Source of the DNA: Opeltia flavorubescens
Lineage: Eukaryota; Ascomycota; Lecanoromycetes; Teloschistales; Teloschistaceae
Reading direction: 5' to 3'
Length of the DNA stretch: 64,000 nucleotides
Assembly: GCA_000442125.1 (NCBI GenBank)
Contig: KE546968.1
Location: 27,932-91,931, forward strand
The position numbers were made by a program, and so were the translations under genes. Below the pieces are notes generated by a model. That model did no database searches and was not told the DNA's origin. It was given only the letters and a program-made list of their open reading frames with translations. Positions 45,639-56,739 of this stretch are shown one piece after another. Every line of letters starts with the position of its first letter. The stretch's first letter is position 1.

Positions 45639-46549
45639 TCTGGTGGAGGGTTGGGTTTTTGATGTAAGTGCTGAGGGTGACGGGGAGGATAATGACTAGA
45701 GACTATTTTCACCGTCGGGAAAGGTGCGAGCAAGGCATCTATATCTCGAAGACCAATCCTGGAATTTTGAACTCTAGATTAAGTCTGAGAATCGGTGGAG
45801 GAAGGGGAGGTATTTAGGGTACAGACCCTAAGCTGTGCGGCACAGCTTCAATAGACTTGTATGAGGTACTGCGTCAGAATGCCTAGTAGTAAGCCACGAG
45901 GCACTTGAAACTATCATGGCGACATGAATATCTCTCGACTATTTTATCCCGTTGCAAGGTCTGAGGTTCGTGCCATCGGATACGATGCTCCGCACTGGTC
46001 TGCCAAAAGCGTTCGAAGTAAGAAGGTATGATTGTACTTTATATATCTTTGAGTCCATGTCTAAGAAGGAGCTTCCAGGGTCGCAGATGGGAGCTCTACC
46101 TTGTATGAGCAGAGCAGCCGGGCGATGAGTGTAGTGCGCGATAACTTGTGAATATAGCCGAGCACGTGTGGAATGGCATATCATTGGGATATTGTGTCGA
46201 CACGACATGAAATTCTACGAACCTGAGGGTGGGATGCAGTTACAGGAGATGCAAGCCTCGAGGAGTGGTGGTGGCTGACGAATGGGCTTTGTGGTCGAGC
46301 GTCTCCTCCGTCTCTCTGATTGGACTAGACTTGGCGAGGCATTCCCATCATGGAGGGCACTAACATACGAACGACACACCCTTTTCGCAAGGTAAGCGAA
46401 GGTGAAAAGTACTTGATCCTATTCATCGGCAGCCTTTCGCACATTTTCTTGCTCTTTCCAGTCTCACTATTGGCATTATATACCCTGGCTTGTACACTGC
46501 TTTCCTGATCATACTGCATTCTTGATTAGCTTGCCGTCAGCAAATCCTC
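45639..46549. other. intergenic, divergent promoter region
   Basis: Between the aminopeptidase and the zinc-ribbon gene. No gene is supported; the 89-codon minus-strand frame at 45939-46208 has no family features. Confidence 0.4.
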
Positions 46550-47428
46550 ATGGCGTGCGTCCAGCGGCCATGGGGGTTCACTCTGACTCCGCCGAATTCC
46601 CAGCTGAATGAAGTGATTTCCGAGGAATTCTTGCACGCTTTCCAATCTTTATCGCTGCAAGATCATCCGCCCTATGAGTTTCGAGCTGCGACAGCAATAC
46701 CCAAGGTCAGACAACATCTACCGCCAATTGCTCCAGTGCCAGGGTTACCAAGAAATGGCCTGCCAAGTCCGCCCCCAAGTCCTATGCTTGTGGAATCGCC
46801 GGCTGGTCCCTCTCGAGGTACGTCGCCTGATCTTCCAATCTTATATTTGAATCCTCCGATTGTATCAACGACGACTAATATCTTCCGATATCTAGATTCA
46901 AGATTCCCCAGGTTTCCAAAGGATGAACATCCAAAATGCCGTCGGTGCGGTTGGATCCCAATACACAGGAGTACCGCGGGATACAATGACCCGAACAACG
47001 ATCCGAACGGCAACAACGGCCGGCCCTACTTCATCTGCGTCAAGTGTAAAGAAAAAGCAGAGGCAGAAGCAGGAGTACAAAGAAACCCCAACTCCCCTCA
47101 AAAATCAAAGTACAAAATGAGCCGGACCGGCGGCAGCATAACTAGACCCGATAGCAAATGGTGGATTAGCTGGTGGGACGACATCGGCATTGACGAGGAT
47201 AACCGCCTTTGTTTTTGCTCTCCTGGACTTCTTTGTCGGCAGGATCGTAATGGCAAGGACTCTCGGGCCCCAGGCTACGGCTTCTGGACTTGTGCTAAAG
47301 GACAGTGCGATTTCTTCACTTATCGAAAAGATGCGCGTACGGATGAGGAAGCGCGTGATCAGGAAGCGGACTCCGAGGGGCAGTATTTCTTTACGCCTAA
47401 GTTATTGAAACCGTGGAGTTTTGATTGA
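46550..47428 (+). CDS. protein with two GRF-like zinc ribbons
   Basis: Open throughout for 292 residues from ATG 46550. A probable 78-nt intron lies inside (46818-46895; GTACGT donor, GACTAATA branch, TCTAG acceptor); being a multiple of three without a stop, it can be retained, giving 266 or 292 residues. The N-terminal part is Pro-rich. Zinc module 1: HPKCRRCGW, then GRPYFICVKCKEK. Module 2: CFCSPGLLCRQD, then GYGFWTCAKGQCDFFTYRKD. The C-x-C and GRxxxxC spacing resembles GRF-type fingers, which bind single-stranded nucleic acid in topoisomerase III and AP endonucleases. No catalytic domain is attached. The nucleic acid role is inference. Confidence 0.72.
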   Translation: MACVQRPWGFTLTPPNSQLNEVISEEFLHAFQSLSLQDHPPYEFRAATAIPKVRQHLPPIAPVPGLPRNGLPSPPPSPMLVESPAGPSRGTSPDLPILYLNPPIVSTTTNIFRYLDSRFPRFPKDEHPKCRRCGWIPIHRSTAGYNDPNNDPNGNNGRPYFICVKCKEKAEAEAGVQRNPNSPQKSKYKMSRTGGSITRPDSKWWISWWDDIGIDEDNRLCFCSPGLLCRQDRNGKDSRAPGYGFWTCAKGQCDFFTYRKDARTDEEARDQEADSEGQYFFTPKLLKPWSFD

Positions 47429-47685
47429 GGATGAATGGTATGGTTGCTTTCTTGAGGGTTTTTTACGTTGGTCGTTGTATGGTTGAGATGGAAATGATAC
47501 CTTGGTTCGTCTTTTAGGCTGGTGGTGGGAGTTGACGGATGTTTGGAGTGGAAAGGGAGTTTGGATCTATTAACGCAATATAATGCACCAGATCACCATT
47601 TCCTTCAGTTTTGCATGTCAATTCGACATACATCGGATGCTAATAACCTATGTCTCATGATGCATCCATAAGAGATCCCAAAGCA

Positions 47686-48886
47686 CTAAGAACCTGATGC
47701 CGCATCCTCCATCTCTACCTCAACCTCCCCGTCACCCTCCTCCTCCTTCTGCTTCTTCGCCTCCTCAGCCCACATTCTCTTCATCTTGGTCTGCTCAGCC
47801 TTCTCCTTCCGCACCATCTTATCATCGTTGATACGAGCAAGGATCTTCTCTCGCTCTACCTTATCCTTCTTCAATTGCTCTTCCACCTCCTTCACATACT
47901 TCTGCTGCTCAGCTCTCGTTGGGTCCTTGGCAATAGCCTCCTTCTGAGCAAGGGCTTGTGCTTTACGCTCTTTGAGGTCGGTGAGCTTTTTCTCGCGTTG
48001 GCGGGCTTCGTGGAGTGCGGCGCGCTCGGCGAAGAGGGATGCAATGGATGAAGGGGCTGAAGGTTCGTGGTCTGGGATGTTGGCTGATGTTGGGGAAGCG
48101 GGACGTTCTTCCTTGATCGAGCTGGCAGTGGTTGAAGGACTGGTGGCTTCAGGTTCAGCTGGCGTCTCAGATTTGACGGTCTCGGCTTCCAATTCCTGAG
48201 AGTGTTAGTGGATGTCCTCTCCGGCGCATACGATGGAGATTTACCTCTTTTCCCTCTTCTCTGTATCCCATCTCGAAGTTGGCGGCGATATTGCTGGCTA
48301 AGCGCTCAATGATGCTGTTCAGCCCAGGCATGTATGCACAATCGAGTTCGGATCCAGAAGCCTCAATCAGCTTCCGAAGCTGGGCCACGGCTTTCAGGAT
48401 ATTGAAGCTTTCCTCTCCATGTTCTTGCCAGGTCATGCGTTGGCATAACAATCGTCTCGCATCGCTCATGAGACTTCCGATCATGTTATGTTTGCGGGCT
48501 TCAAGGGCCACTTCTGGGGAAATGGTGATTGGTGGGCAATGGTGTTTGATATCTCGAATGAGTTGAAGGATTTCCAGTCCGTCATGGTAGTCTTGTAGAG
48601 TTTTTTCGGTGTCGTCCTGCCGGAAAAAGTCTCTGAGTAGCTGACAGCCGATAGCTTTGATCCCCTCTTTAAGTTCGGCATGTGGCCATGAACGAGTGAT
48701 GAGAGTGCGCTGTAGATTGATCAAGGAGGTGCATAGGTGCAACTGAGCCTTGGTTTCTTCTGGGAAGGGCTCGGAAACTATTTGAGAGATTTTTTGATTG
48801 ATGACCGACCGCAGCGTTTCACTCTCTTCTGGCGTTAATGATTCAATTAGGTGGATCACATCGCGGACTCTGTCTTGAACAGACAT
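47686..48886 (-). CDS. helical / coiled-coil protein, unknown function
   Basis: Exons 48245-48886 and 47686-48195 give 383 residues; the 49-nt intron has donor GTAAAT, an ACTAAC branch site and acceptor CTCAG, phase 0. The N-terminal 200 residues are helical and unrecognised (SLTPEESETLRSVINQKI, LLRDFFRQDD). A Ser/Pro/Glu-rich linker follows, then a charged coiled coil (about 270-370: LFAERAALHEARQREKKL, QQKYVKEVEEQLKKDKVERE, ILARINDDKMVRKEKAEQ) and an acidic end. The coil resembles the linker before UBX domains in UBXN1-like proteins, but no UBX domain follows. The two exons could be separate genes, but the splice phase and good branch site favour one. Confidence 0.65.
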
Positions 48887-49478
48887 GACCAACTGTATAT
48901 TAATTTGGTCTGACAGGATTTGGTTTGTGCGAGGCTTGCCAATCAGAAAACAGTGGATAATCTAGACGGACCGTGACCAAGGGTTTTTGCCGAAACGGTT
49001 GAATGTGTGAACGAGAATTGAAGTGAAGCAAACGTGCAGTGCGAATGCGCTTTGAAATTTTTGCTATGACAGTAAGAATGAGATCTTGTCACTTCATCGC
49101 AAAATTTACTGATGGTCCACAATCACCATGCATGACGTCATTCACATAGACTTTTCACTGCTGCCTAAACAGGTAACCACCTTCATTGCAGCTCTCATCG
49201 TCATTAATAAATTAAGGGTCAAATGTGTCAGGCAACAACTTCAGTGAGAATTGTGGACCAATAATTGTGTATTGGCTAAGTATTAAGCATGATTCACTCC
49301 AGAAATGAGACCACGAGGATTTGGCTCCCCAACAAAAGTGTCTATATCGATCCATCTAGCCACCGATAGCTATCATCCGGTACTAATTTCCGTTCCCGGG
49401 GGCACCAAAGCCAAGTTCAGCCATGAATCAGAGTGTAGCATCGACACCATAAGGTAACGTAGGTGCTGGCGATGATAT
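48887..49478. other. intergenic
   Basis: Upstream region of the coiled-coil gene. No gene seen. Confidence 0.4.
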
Positions 49479-50101
49479 CTACAAAGGGGCACGAGAAGCT
49501 ATCAATACCTTAATTTTCTCGTCACATAATATATTGTTGTGTAAATAGAGACGGAGCACTACTCTCGCAGAATAACGATGAGTAGAAAGTAAAAGGGATA
49601 AAAGTGACGGTAAAATCATCTTGAAAGGAAGAGTATTCTTATTCAGCAGCTGCTCTTGAACAATCCACAACCGCCGTGTCCATTCGCCGTACGCAACTTG
49701 CACCAACCATTCCCAGCCTTGCTCGACGTATCGCTTGGAGATCTCATCCTTCTCGTAGACCCGTTCTGGTACAAGTTGAAGATCTGGAGGAAGTCCACCG
49801 AAATGTATCGTCTCTTCGAGTATCCAATTGCGGATCCGGTCGATACTACCCGCTTTGTGCATTCGCTGCCAAAGATCTTCGGAAATAGTCCCACATATTG
49901 TCTTTAGCAACCGGCTCCCTCGTTTGCGTGATCTGAATTTCCCCATACGTAAGAAAGTGCCTAGAAACAGTGACTCGAGACTGATACATGGCGGATGCAT
50001 ATTCCAATGCGTCCCTTGACTGCACTAAGCTCAAGCACGTGTATCTCATCCAAATCATCCAAAGGCTGATAGTTGTAAAGCTTATTCTGGGAATGTTCCA
50101 T
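49479..50101 (-). pseudogene. HET-domain pseudogene
   Basis: The decayed gene starts with ATG at 50101: YQPLDDLDEIHVLEL is the typical HET start, then GICIRHVSV, then a TAG where a Glu or similar codon is expected, then ALSYVWGNSDHANEGAG, the LSYxWG block. A different frame continues with WEWLVQVAYGEWTRRLWIVQ and EQLLNKNT, the third HET block. The second block (WIDAICINQ-type) is lost or unreadable. One stop and at least one frame break are visible; downstream sequence does not extend to a full-length protein. This is an inactive relative of the intact HET gene at 41228, not a close copy. Confidence 0.7.
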
Positions 50102-50429
50102 GCTCTGTGTGATAGAGGTCAGTGTCAAGAAATGGAGTGCATGATTGATTGATTGATTAAGTCATACTAATCCGACCTAGCCTAGTGTAGGTGGTTATAC
50201 GACAATTACCTAATCATCCTACTTCCGTCTGACCAATCACGCGCTCGCTCATGCAATTCGACGGTGAGGTTCAGTATACCCTCTCCACGTCAAAACCCGC
50301 TGTTTTGAACGAAGCCTGTGCCTCGCCGCCACTCGCCCTTAGTATATCTGCTTTTTGTGACATCATGCTTGTGCTGATCCTTCCGTCTCGTCTCCTTTTG
50401 GGCGTCACCTTCGACTGAGCCCTTGGATA
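50102..50429. other. intergenic with short TGAT repeat
   Basis: A short (TGAT)n run lies at about 50142-50158. No gene seen. Confidence 0.4.
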
Positions 50430-50787
50430 CCTACCTTCTCGTCCGTGAGCTCGCTCATCCAGTGCCTCTCCCTCGTCCTCTGGAACAGCTCGCAGCCCTC
50501 GACGATATGCCTCAACGTCCGCCTAGAGCCTCTGGGTACTCGTAGAGAGGGTCGTCGATTCCTGGTACGTGGCGGACATGAAGGAAGGTTCTAAGGCCTA
50601 TCTTTTCCGTCCGGCCAGATGCTAGCATCGAACTCACCTCCCCTTGCTTGCCCTTATGCACTAACAGGACCCTTTTCGATGGGGTGAGGCCTATCCTCCT
50701 GAGGCTCTTGCCTTTCACCTCCTTCCATTCGGTATCCCATTTCCGACCCACCCCTTTCCTCATCTGGAGCTTAATCGATGCTATCAA
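50430..50787 (-). mobile_element. non-LTR retrotransposon (Tad-like LINE) 3' remnant
   Basis: The minus-strand frame carries the end of a fungal LINE ORF2: KWDTEWKEVKGKSLRRIGLT, then PSKRVLLVHKGKQGE, then ASGRTEKIGLRTFLHVRHVP followed by GIDDPLYEYP, where intact copies have a C-x-C zinc-ribbon pair after VPGxxxPxC. In the next frame RTLRHIVEGCELFQRTRERH continues the same region. Both Cys read as Tyr (TGC to TAC), G-to-A changes that fit RIP. Reverse transcriptase and endonuclease parts are absent, so this is a truncated inactive fragment. Confidence 0.7.
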
Positions 50788-51090
50788 CCATAACGGAATC
50801 CGGTGCCCGGGTCGCAGACCATTCGAAAGCTAGCAACACGAGGTGTGTGGTTTTCCGTGCCGCTAATTCGATTGCTTTTGGGGTAACGAGTGAGTCATAG
50901 ATGCATCACTGAAAGTGCACTCCCCGTGGTGTCTTACTATATTTCTACTTGTCGTACTAGCACATTGATTGATAGAATACAGCTTTAAATTCCAATCAAG
51001 AGGGTTTTCGATTGACGTATGCAGAATAAGTGATGAGAACACCGTGGAGAATACGATGATGTAGAACCACGATCTAATGTACATTTTGAC

Positions 51091-52141
51091 CTAAACTAAA
51101 ATGACGGCCATGACAAGTCCCAAAACTCCCATGACACCTAAAAATGGCGAATTGTCTGATGACCCCCCTTTATGTGCAGTCGGTGACGGTCCCGGCGCGG
51201 CAGGCGTCGACGTTGTATCTTGCAAGGGAGGTGGGTCCCTACTTCCAGCAGTAATGTCCGTCGCGCGCATACACAACACCTCTGTGTCGGAAGAAAAGAA
51301 GAAGGTCCCATTGCCGGGCCACTCATTCTTGATCACGGTAATCAGAAGCGGTGTCACTCGGTAGATGGCTTCATCATAATCTGTCAGGTTCAAAGCTGTA
51401 GTGTTGAAGGGACCTGTGGAAATGGGTGAGAGGGAGTGAACTGTGTTGTCGCTTTTGGCTGGGCAACTTGATGAATCGGCTGCTGATTTCGAGAACAAAG
51501 CTACGGGACTGCTTAGACATAGTCGCGTCAAGGGCTAAGGAATTAGGAAAGCAAAGCTTACTGGATGAGGTTGCGTTTTCAAAATTCCCAAATTGTTGGC
51601 ATGCGGATGGTGTTCCTTGTGCGAGTTGAGACATGATATTGGCACACAGAGCCCCACCTTCATGAATATCATCTCCATTAGAAACGCCTACACCGGAAGA
51701 TGAGGACGCCAACGACCTCAAAGCTTCAGTACAGGCCGGATTCAAGGTATGGTTGCAATCGCCACTATCTTGCTGACCCTTGATATAGGTGCTTCTTGGC
51801 AAGTTATTGAACGCAATAGCACAGAGTTGGAAAGGGTTGTCAGAATCTTTGACACCCTTGAGACTGGGCGTGTCGACAGAGAAGTCTTGCCAGATTTGAT
51901 TGCCCTCGGTAACATGGATGGAGATGTTGTAGATCCAGACATCGTCGGTTGAAGTATTGCTACTAAACCCTGGGCCAGTATATGAGCCTGTAGCATTGGG
52001 GTGCAGACGAGCTTGATTGAAATCAGAGTCACTGTTGGCGTTGCATGTCTTGTTTGTGGAGCTGTCGCTTTGCGCAAGGGTTGGTGTCGCGCGAAAGGTG
52101 ATAGAGGCAGCTATCAAGGCAAAAGTCGAAATAGGGTACAT
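51091..52141 (-). CDS. secreted GPI-type cell-surface protein
   Basis: Exons 51562-52141 and 51091-51482 give 323 residues; the 79-nt intron has donor GTAAGC and acceptor ATCAG, phase 1. The ATG at 52141 starts a signal peptide (TFALIAASITFRATPTLA); the frame upstream has other ATGs without leader features. The mature part has about eight Cys, including QLCAIAFNNLP, SGDCNHTL, PACTEAL, GALCANI and SACQQFG, and several NxT/S sites. A Pro/Ser/Thr-rich stretch and a C-terminal hydrophobic tail (FLGVMGVLGLVMAVILV) after a small-residue region form a GPI-anchor signal. The function is unknown; similar Cys spacing occurs in uncharacterised ascomycete wall proteins. Confidence 0.82.
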
Positions 52142-53405
52142 TGTGAGATCCAATATGAAATCTCCCTGGTTGGGTCTTTCTCGTCGCATGCTTCATGATT
52201 AATATATCAAGGGTACCTCCAACGGAAGGATCACCACAGCCTGTTTCAGTCCCGTCCTGACGACTAATTTCGTATCAGCTGCAGGGCTGAGCAGCCCTGA
52301 TTTATTGATTTGTAAGATTGTACCAAGCTTTACGGACTGTACCCTGTTAGCGCAATCCTGCATAAATCCCGTACACAGGAATATACTTTCAACTAAATCC
52401 TGAAGGAATGTAGACTAATTTCGCTCTTCAGGAGTCTCCATTCCGAAGCAGTTCCGTCGAAGAAAATTTTCCCCTCATTATTATCTCGTGAAAGCTTGAG
52501 CAGCGCACTGATCAAGAGGAGTGTACAGGACATGATTCAACTTCCAGGGCTGTCCATGCTGTCTGGGTGAAATGTGTACTCCTGATACCCGTCGACAAAC
52601 GCAAGGATTGAAGCTGGTCACGTCTTTAAGGTATGGAGAATGTCCAGATCGCCCAAAAGCTAATGTTGAGGCGCTAGTGCCTGATTATTAACAGTGAGGC
52701 TGAGTAGCCCCTGCTTGGCGCATGCCGTGCCTGTGATTGGCCCAAATGAGAAGGAAATAATCGTACAGTAAATGTATGAATTGAAGCTTCCTAAGCACGT
52801 CCTATCAATGTTGACAACACCCTTCCATGAAGACTTCGACCACCAGTATTGGTGATGTTGGTGACATGGACCGCGTGATATCACGACCAGGATCGAGGAA
52901 GGGGAAGTCAAAAACGCTCCAGAAACTTAGACTTGAAGGATCAGTGGAGACCAACTCTTGATTCAAGTAATCTAATGCCGACGGTATGTGCGGATCCATC
53001 ACTGGCCAGCATCCGGCTACTAGAAAAGAAGTTTCACGGCTTCACCCATGGTGCGACGGTGTCGAAAAAGTCGGCGCCGGAGAATATAGATGCCATCATT
53101 TAAGCCATAGACCATCCTGGCAGAGGGCACCAAATGATATATATTGAGGTTGATAAGTTCTTCGGTGAAGAGCACACAACCACGAACAAACTTTTATTTA
53201 CGTTCCACAATGGTTTACTCAAGTAGAAAATCCAAGAAAAATCATTGTAATTTCTTGCTCGTATGAAACGATCTGCTGATGATCTTCCCCTCAATCAAAC
53301 TTGTTTTTCCTATTCAACCTATATCTCTACAGCGCTGATCAATCTCCCATGGACTCCAACTTCCCTTAGCATCGTGGTAAAGAACAAAATTACCCTCGTG
53401 TTTCT
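52142..53405. other. intergenic, 1.3 kb
   Basis: No gene, tRNA or transposon supported. Minus-strand frames at 52660-53002 have no recognisable features. Confidence 0.4.
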
Positions 53406-54517
53406 TCAGACTGGAGCCAGATCCCAAACCATACACCGTGTTCTCCCATCGGGGTTGAAGATCGTCACTCTTGGCACTCTTCGACCTAGAGCCGTGGCGC
53501 GGTGTATAAGGGTCCAAGCCGTGGCCAGCCCATTCGGACTGCCAAAGAGAGCCTTGCCCTCGTCGGAGTCGAGGCCGAAAGTCAAATCACCGTGAAAGCC
53601 TGGCCAGGGTACGATCAAAGTCTTCTTCACCGCCATAAGGATGTCGTCCATCAGCGGACCTGCAATCGTGTTTTTGATCGTGTCGACGGCGTAGTAGCGA
53701 AGCTTTCCCGGCTCGGAGCTTGTGGCGTTCCAGATGTACCATAGGACGTCGGAGAGCTGGTTCAGAGGTGGGACGTATCTTTCCCAGTCATGGGTCCCCC
53801 GCTCCAGGACTTGTAATCTTGGGCTCTTGACTTGTGTGACGAGGATGCCATGCTTTTTGGGGATGAAAAAGGCGTAGTATTTGCCGTTTGATGGTTGCTG
53901 TTTATAGTTGTAAGTGCATCTGGTATATATAATATACTCTTTGGAAGCTGAATACTTACGTTAATCTGCTCTCCGCGAGAGTTGGTAAATTTCCTGTCTT
54001 GATTGAGCCAGCGGCGTACAATGTCCATTTCTTCGGTGGGGGCTGGGCCTTCGACATCGTTGAATACTGCTTGCCAATAGTTTGCTATGTACCCATCCCC
54101 CGGACCTCCTCCGACCTCTGACCAACCATTTGCCTCCGTCAGTGCGTTTGGAGGAAAGACTGGAGCAGCAGGGCCTCGACCTTCGAAAGCTGGTAGCACG
54201 CCCGTGGTGTAGTACTGCTCGCCTTTGCAGACGAGCTGCTCGTACTTGGCATCTAGTGCTCGCTTAAGCCGAGTCCGCTGAGGTGTCGGAGAGGAGAGAG
54301 TCGGGGGGAAGTCATGAAAACCGATTGAGCGATTGGTAGAAGTGATAAAGCTGTCCGTTGCTTTGTAAGGAGACCCTAAATCACTCCATGAAAAAATGCT
54401 ACGAGGGAAGACAAGCTTCGACTCCTGTTGATTTAAGTTTAGAAGGCTTGAATTCAAAAGAACGATGATGCCAATGAGAAGGCCGAGACACAAGCGAAGA
54501 CTAGGCGGGGCGGCCAT
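53406..54517 (-). CDS. type II membrane or secreted protein, unknown family
   Basis: Exons 53960-54517 and 53406-53897 give 349 residues; the 62-nt intron has donor GTAAGT and acceptor AACAG, phase 0. The ATG at 54517 is chosen because the codon further upstream in frame is GTG. Residues 8-28 form one transmembrane helix or signal anchor (LCLGLLIGIIVLLNSSLLNL). The rest is globular and reads as one conserved domain: ALDAKYEQLVCKGEQYY, NYWQAVFNDVEGPAPTEEM, IPKKHGILVTQVKSPRLQVL, DVLWYIWNATSSEPGKLRYY, DTIKNTIAGPLMDDIL and WDLAPV at the end. No catalytic motif is recognised. It may act in the secretory pathway lumen. Confidence 0.75.
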
Positions 54518-55009
54518 GGTGTTCCAATGCACGATCGAACGTTAGAATGCATTCAAGTACCTGGATAGAACTTCCAGAAGTGTGAAACTAACGTGTAAGA
54601 GAAGCTCGAGAGATAAAAGAAAGGCAGGTGGAAGGAAAATATGTATAATAACGGTATTAGATCTAGTCTTCCCATGATAGTTGAGGAGGCTCTTTGATAT
54701 CAAGACTGGCACATGACGATACATTCAACTCTACCAACCATCGCAGTGAAGCATAATAAGTGACTTCATCCGAGCTTAACTTGGAAAAGAGCTCGTGACG
54801 AACATGACCCACTTGGGTAATCTCTCTGGCCTGTGTATATGTTGTTCGTATTATGAGGGTGATTTTTTAAATCTCTCGAATCTTACAAGTCGAGACGTCT
54901 ACAAAATAAAAAACAGAGCAGCGCAATATTAACAGGGTAATTCATTCATTCACATGATCTGTGTGATCAACCTGTAAACGCGGGGTTCCCGTGCCACCTT
55001 CTTCACCAG
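54518..55009. other. intergenic
   Basis: Between two divergent genes. The 5' exon of the gene at 55010 should lie here or just upstream, but no ATG-led exon with matching phase could be found. Confidence 0.4.
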
Positions 55010-55731
55010 GTCTACCATTCCGTCAAACTCAAAATATCGAACTCCATTCTCCTGCCAAAGTCAACCGCTTACACCATCAGTTTCAGTACATCCCCGTCCT
55101 GGCCTAGCCGCAACGAACGAGGACCAGACTCCCACTTCTCTCATTTCCGCCACGCTCTATCTCGCAAACCCTTCGACTACATATACTTCCTCACCACTAT
55201 CACCGGCCTCATCAAACTCGACTGGCAAAGTCTCATCAATCGTAGCACTTCACTTGAGGACGCTGTCAATAGTAGTCCACTCCATGACAACAGCTCTTTT
55301 CTTATAAGACACAAAGGCATATATACTTACCTCTACGTGCTGGAAACAGAAGCAGCGGAACTGGGGAAGAACATAGAAATCGATTTCTGGAAGGCAGAGA
55401 AGAGGTCACTACAAGGCTTAGAGCGAGTCGAGGTTGGAAGAAAATCGGACGCAGGCTTTGAAAAAAGATTTTTGGGAGAAACTTTATTCCCAATGTTGGA
55501 GAGGGTGATTGAAGATGTCAACAGTCAAAATCAGCCTATATTCTGCACTAATTCAAGCCCACTGTGGGGCCCCCTTTTGGTGCAGAATTTCGTCTGACAG
55601 AAGAATACAAGAGGAAGCAAGCAAGCTCGGATGCAGCAAGTGAGAAGGCTGACACGAGTAATACTAATACACCGACGAAGGGCAAGGAGGAGGGGAAGAC
55701 AGTCATGGAAGGGGAGGAACAGAAGAAGTAG
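55010..55731 (+). CDS. conserved-looking protein, 5' end unresolved
   Basis: Open from about 54945 without an ATG; a CACCAG acceptor at 55009 suggests the exon starts at 55010. Exons 55010-55523 and 55586-55731 join through a 62-nt intron (GTCAAA donor, GTGCAG acceptor) with correct phase and give about 219 residues. The text is strongly protein-like: SVKLKISNSILLPKSTAYTI, SHFSHFRHALSRKPFDYIYF, TGLIKLDWQSLINRSTSLED, EIDFWKAEKRSLQGLERVEV, and a Lys/Glu-rich C-terminus ending EGEEQKK. I do not recognise the family. It is either a gene whose first exon is short or distant, or a 5'-truncated copy. The GTCAAA donor is weak. Confidence 0.5.
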
Positions 55732-56739
55732 ATCAGATTATTGGTGGTTTTCGAAGCATATATCTTGGTTTACATTGCACAGGGCGGAAAGTAGATTGTT
55801 TCGTTGTCTGGTAGTGACAAATCTCCTCGACGATGCTGGCTGATCCTTGGTCATCACCAAGTGAGGAGCTCGTTGCATACGTTTCGACCACTGTTGGCCT
55901 TGTGCCAAAAGATATCAGTCGTGGGTAATACCCTGAGTAGCAAGAAAAATTTGATAAATGTATCAGTATACTCTTTCCCTTTACGGTCCGTCTCGGATAA
56001 GATTCCACTTGAATTCCATGCCAATTCTAAGAAATGATATGGCTACACGGCGCTGGTCTGATGTTACAGTCCTACGACAACTGGGAAGGAGGTAAAGCAC
56101 AAATCATCTTTATCTAGTGCGTATTCGGTCGATCTCTTCAGCTCAATTGATTCAAAACCGACAGCCTTTACTAGACATTTGCTGAATCGTCCCACTTAGC
56201 ACGCTCCTTTCCGTAAAGCCGTCGTCGAGCTGAAAAATGCATCTGCACAGCAGGTTGCATTGCAATTGTTAGACGCTTGCACACCATCTTCATCGTGCAT
56301 GGACGAATGCATGCTTGCCGCGATTCACAAAATGTCGGTCTGCAGGGCAAGAGATCAATCAGAGTTGAAAGAATTGATCTGAAGCGGGACGATTAAGTTC
56401 GTAATCCAATCGATTTTTCGAAGTTCTTGGCTGTCAAATGAATGATAGTCTCAGCAGCGTTGCTATTCACGATCTACCTCGAGATGATTTTCTTAAAGAA
56501 GTTTGAGGTCGTGTACGGTTCAGAACCGCCACGACCATCGTGGTATTTCGTGATAATCTATAGACTAGGGGTCGACCCCATTGTGTACTTGCGTATGTAC
56601 GATGTCAGCCGGGAAGTTATGCATCTTCCCCAACCGACTTCATTCCAAATACAGAGACATGTCGCCTCCCACTTTTCCAAGGTATTGACCCCAACAGACA
56701 AAGACCTCCCAAACAATACCCAACCCAAAACCCCCCATC
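55732..56739. other. intergenic
   Basis: No gene supported. The 117-codon plus-strand frame at 56442 overlaps the 3' part of the rhodopsin-type gene and is its shadow at the right end. Confidence 0.4.

Noticed and set aside
50142-50158. Short TGAT tandem run as a possible CRISPR-like or satellite repeat
   Set aside because: Only four units; a simple microsatellite, and CRISPR arrays are not expected in fungi.
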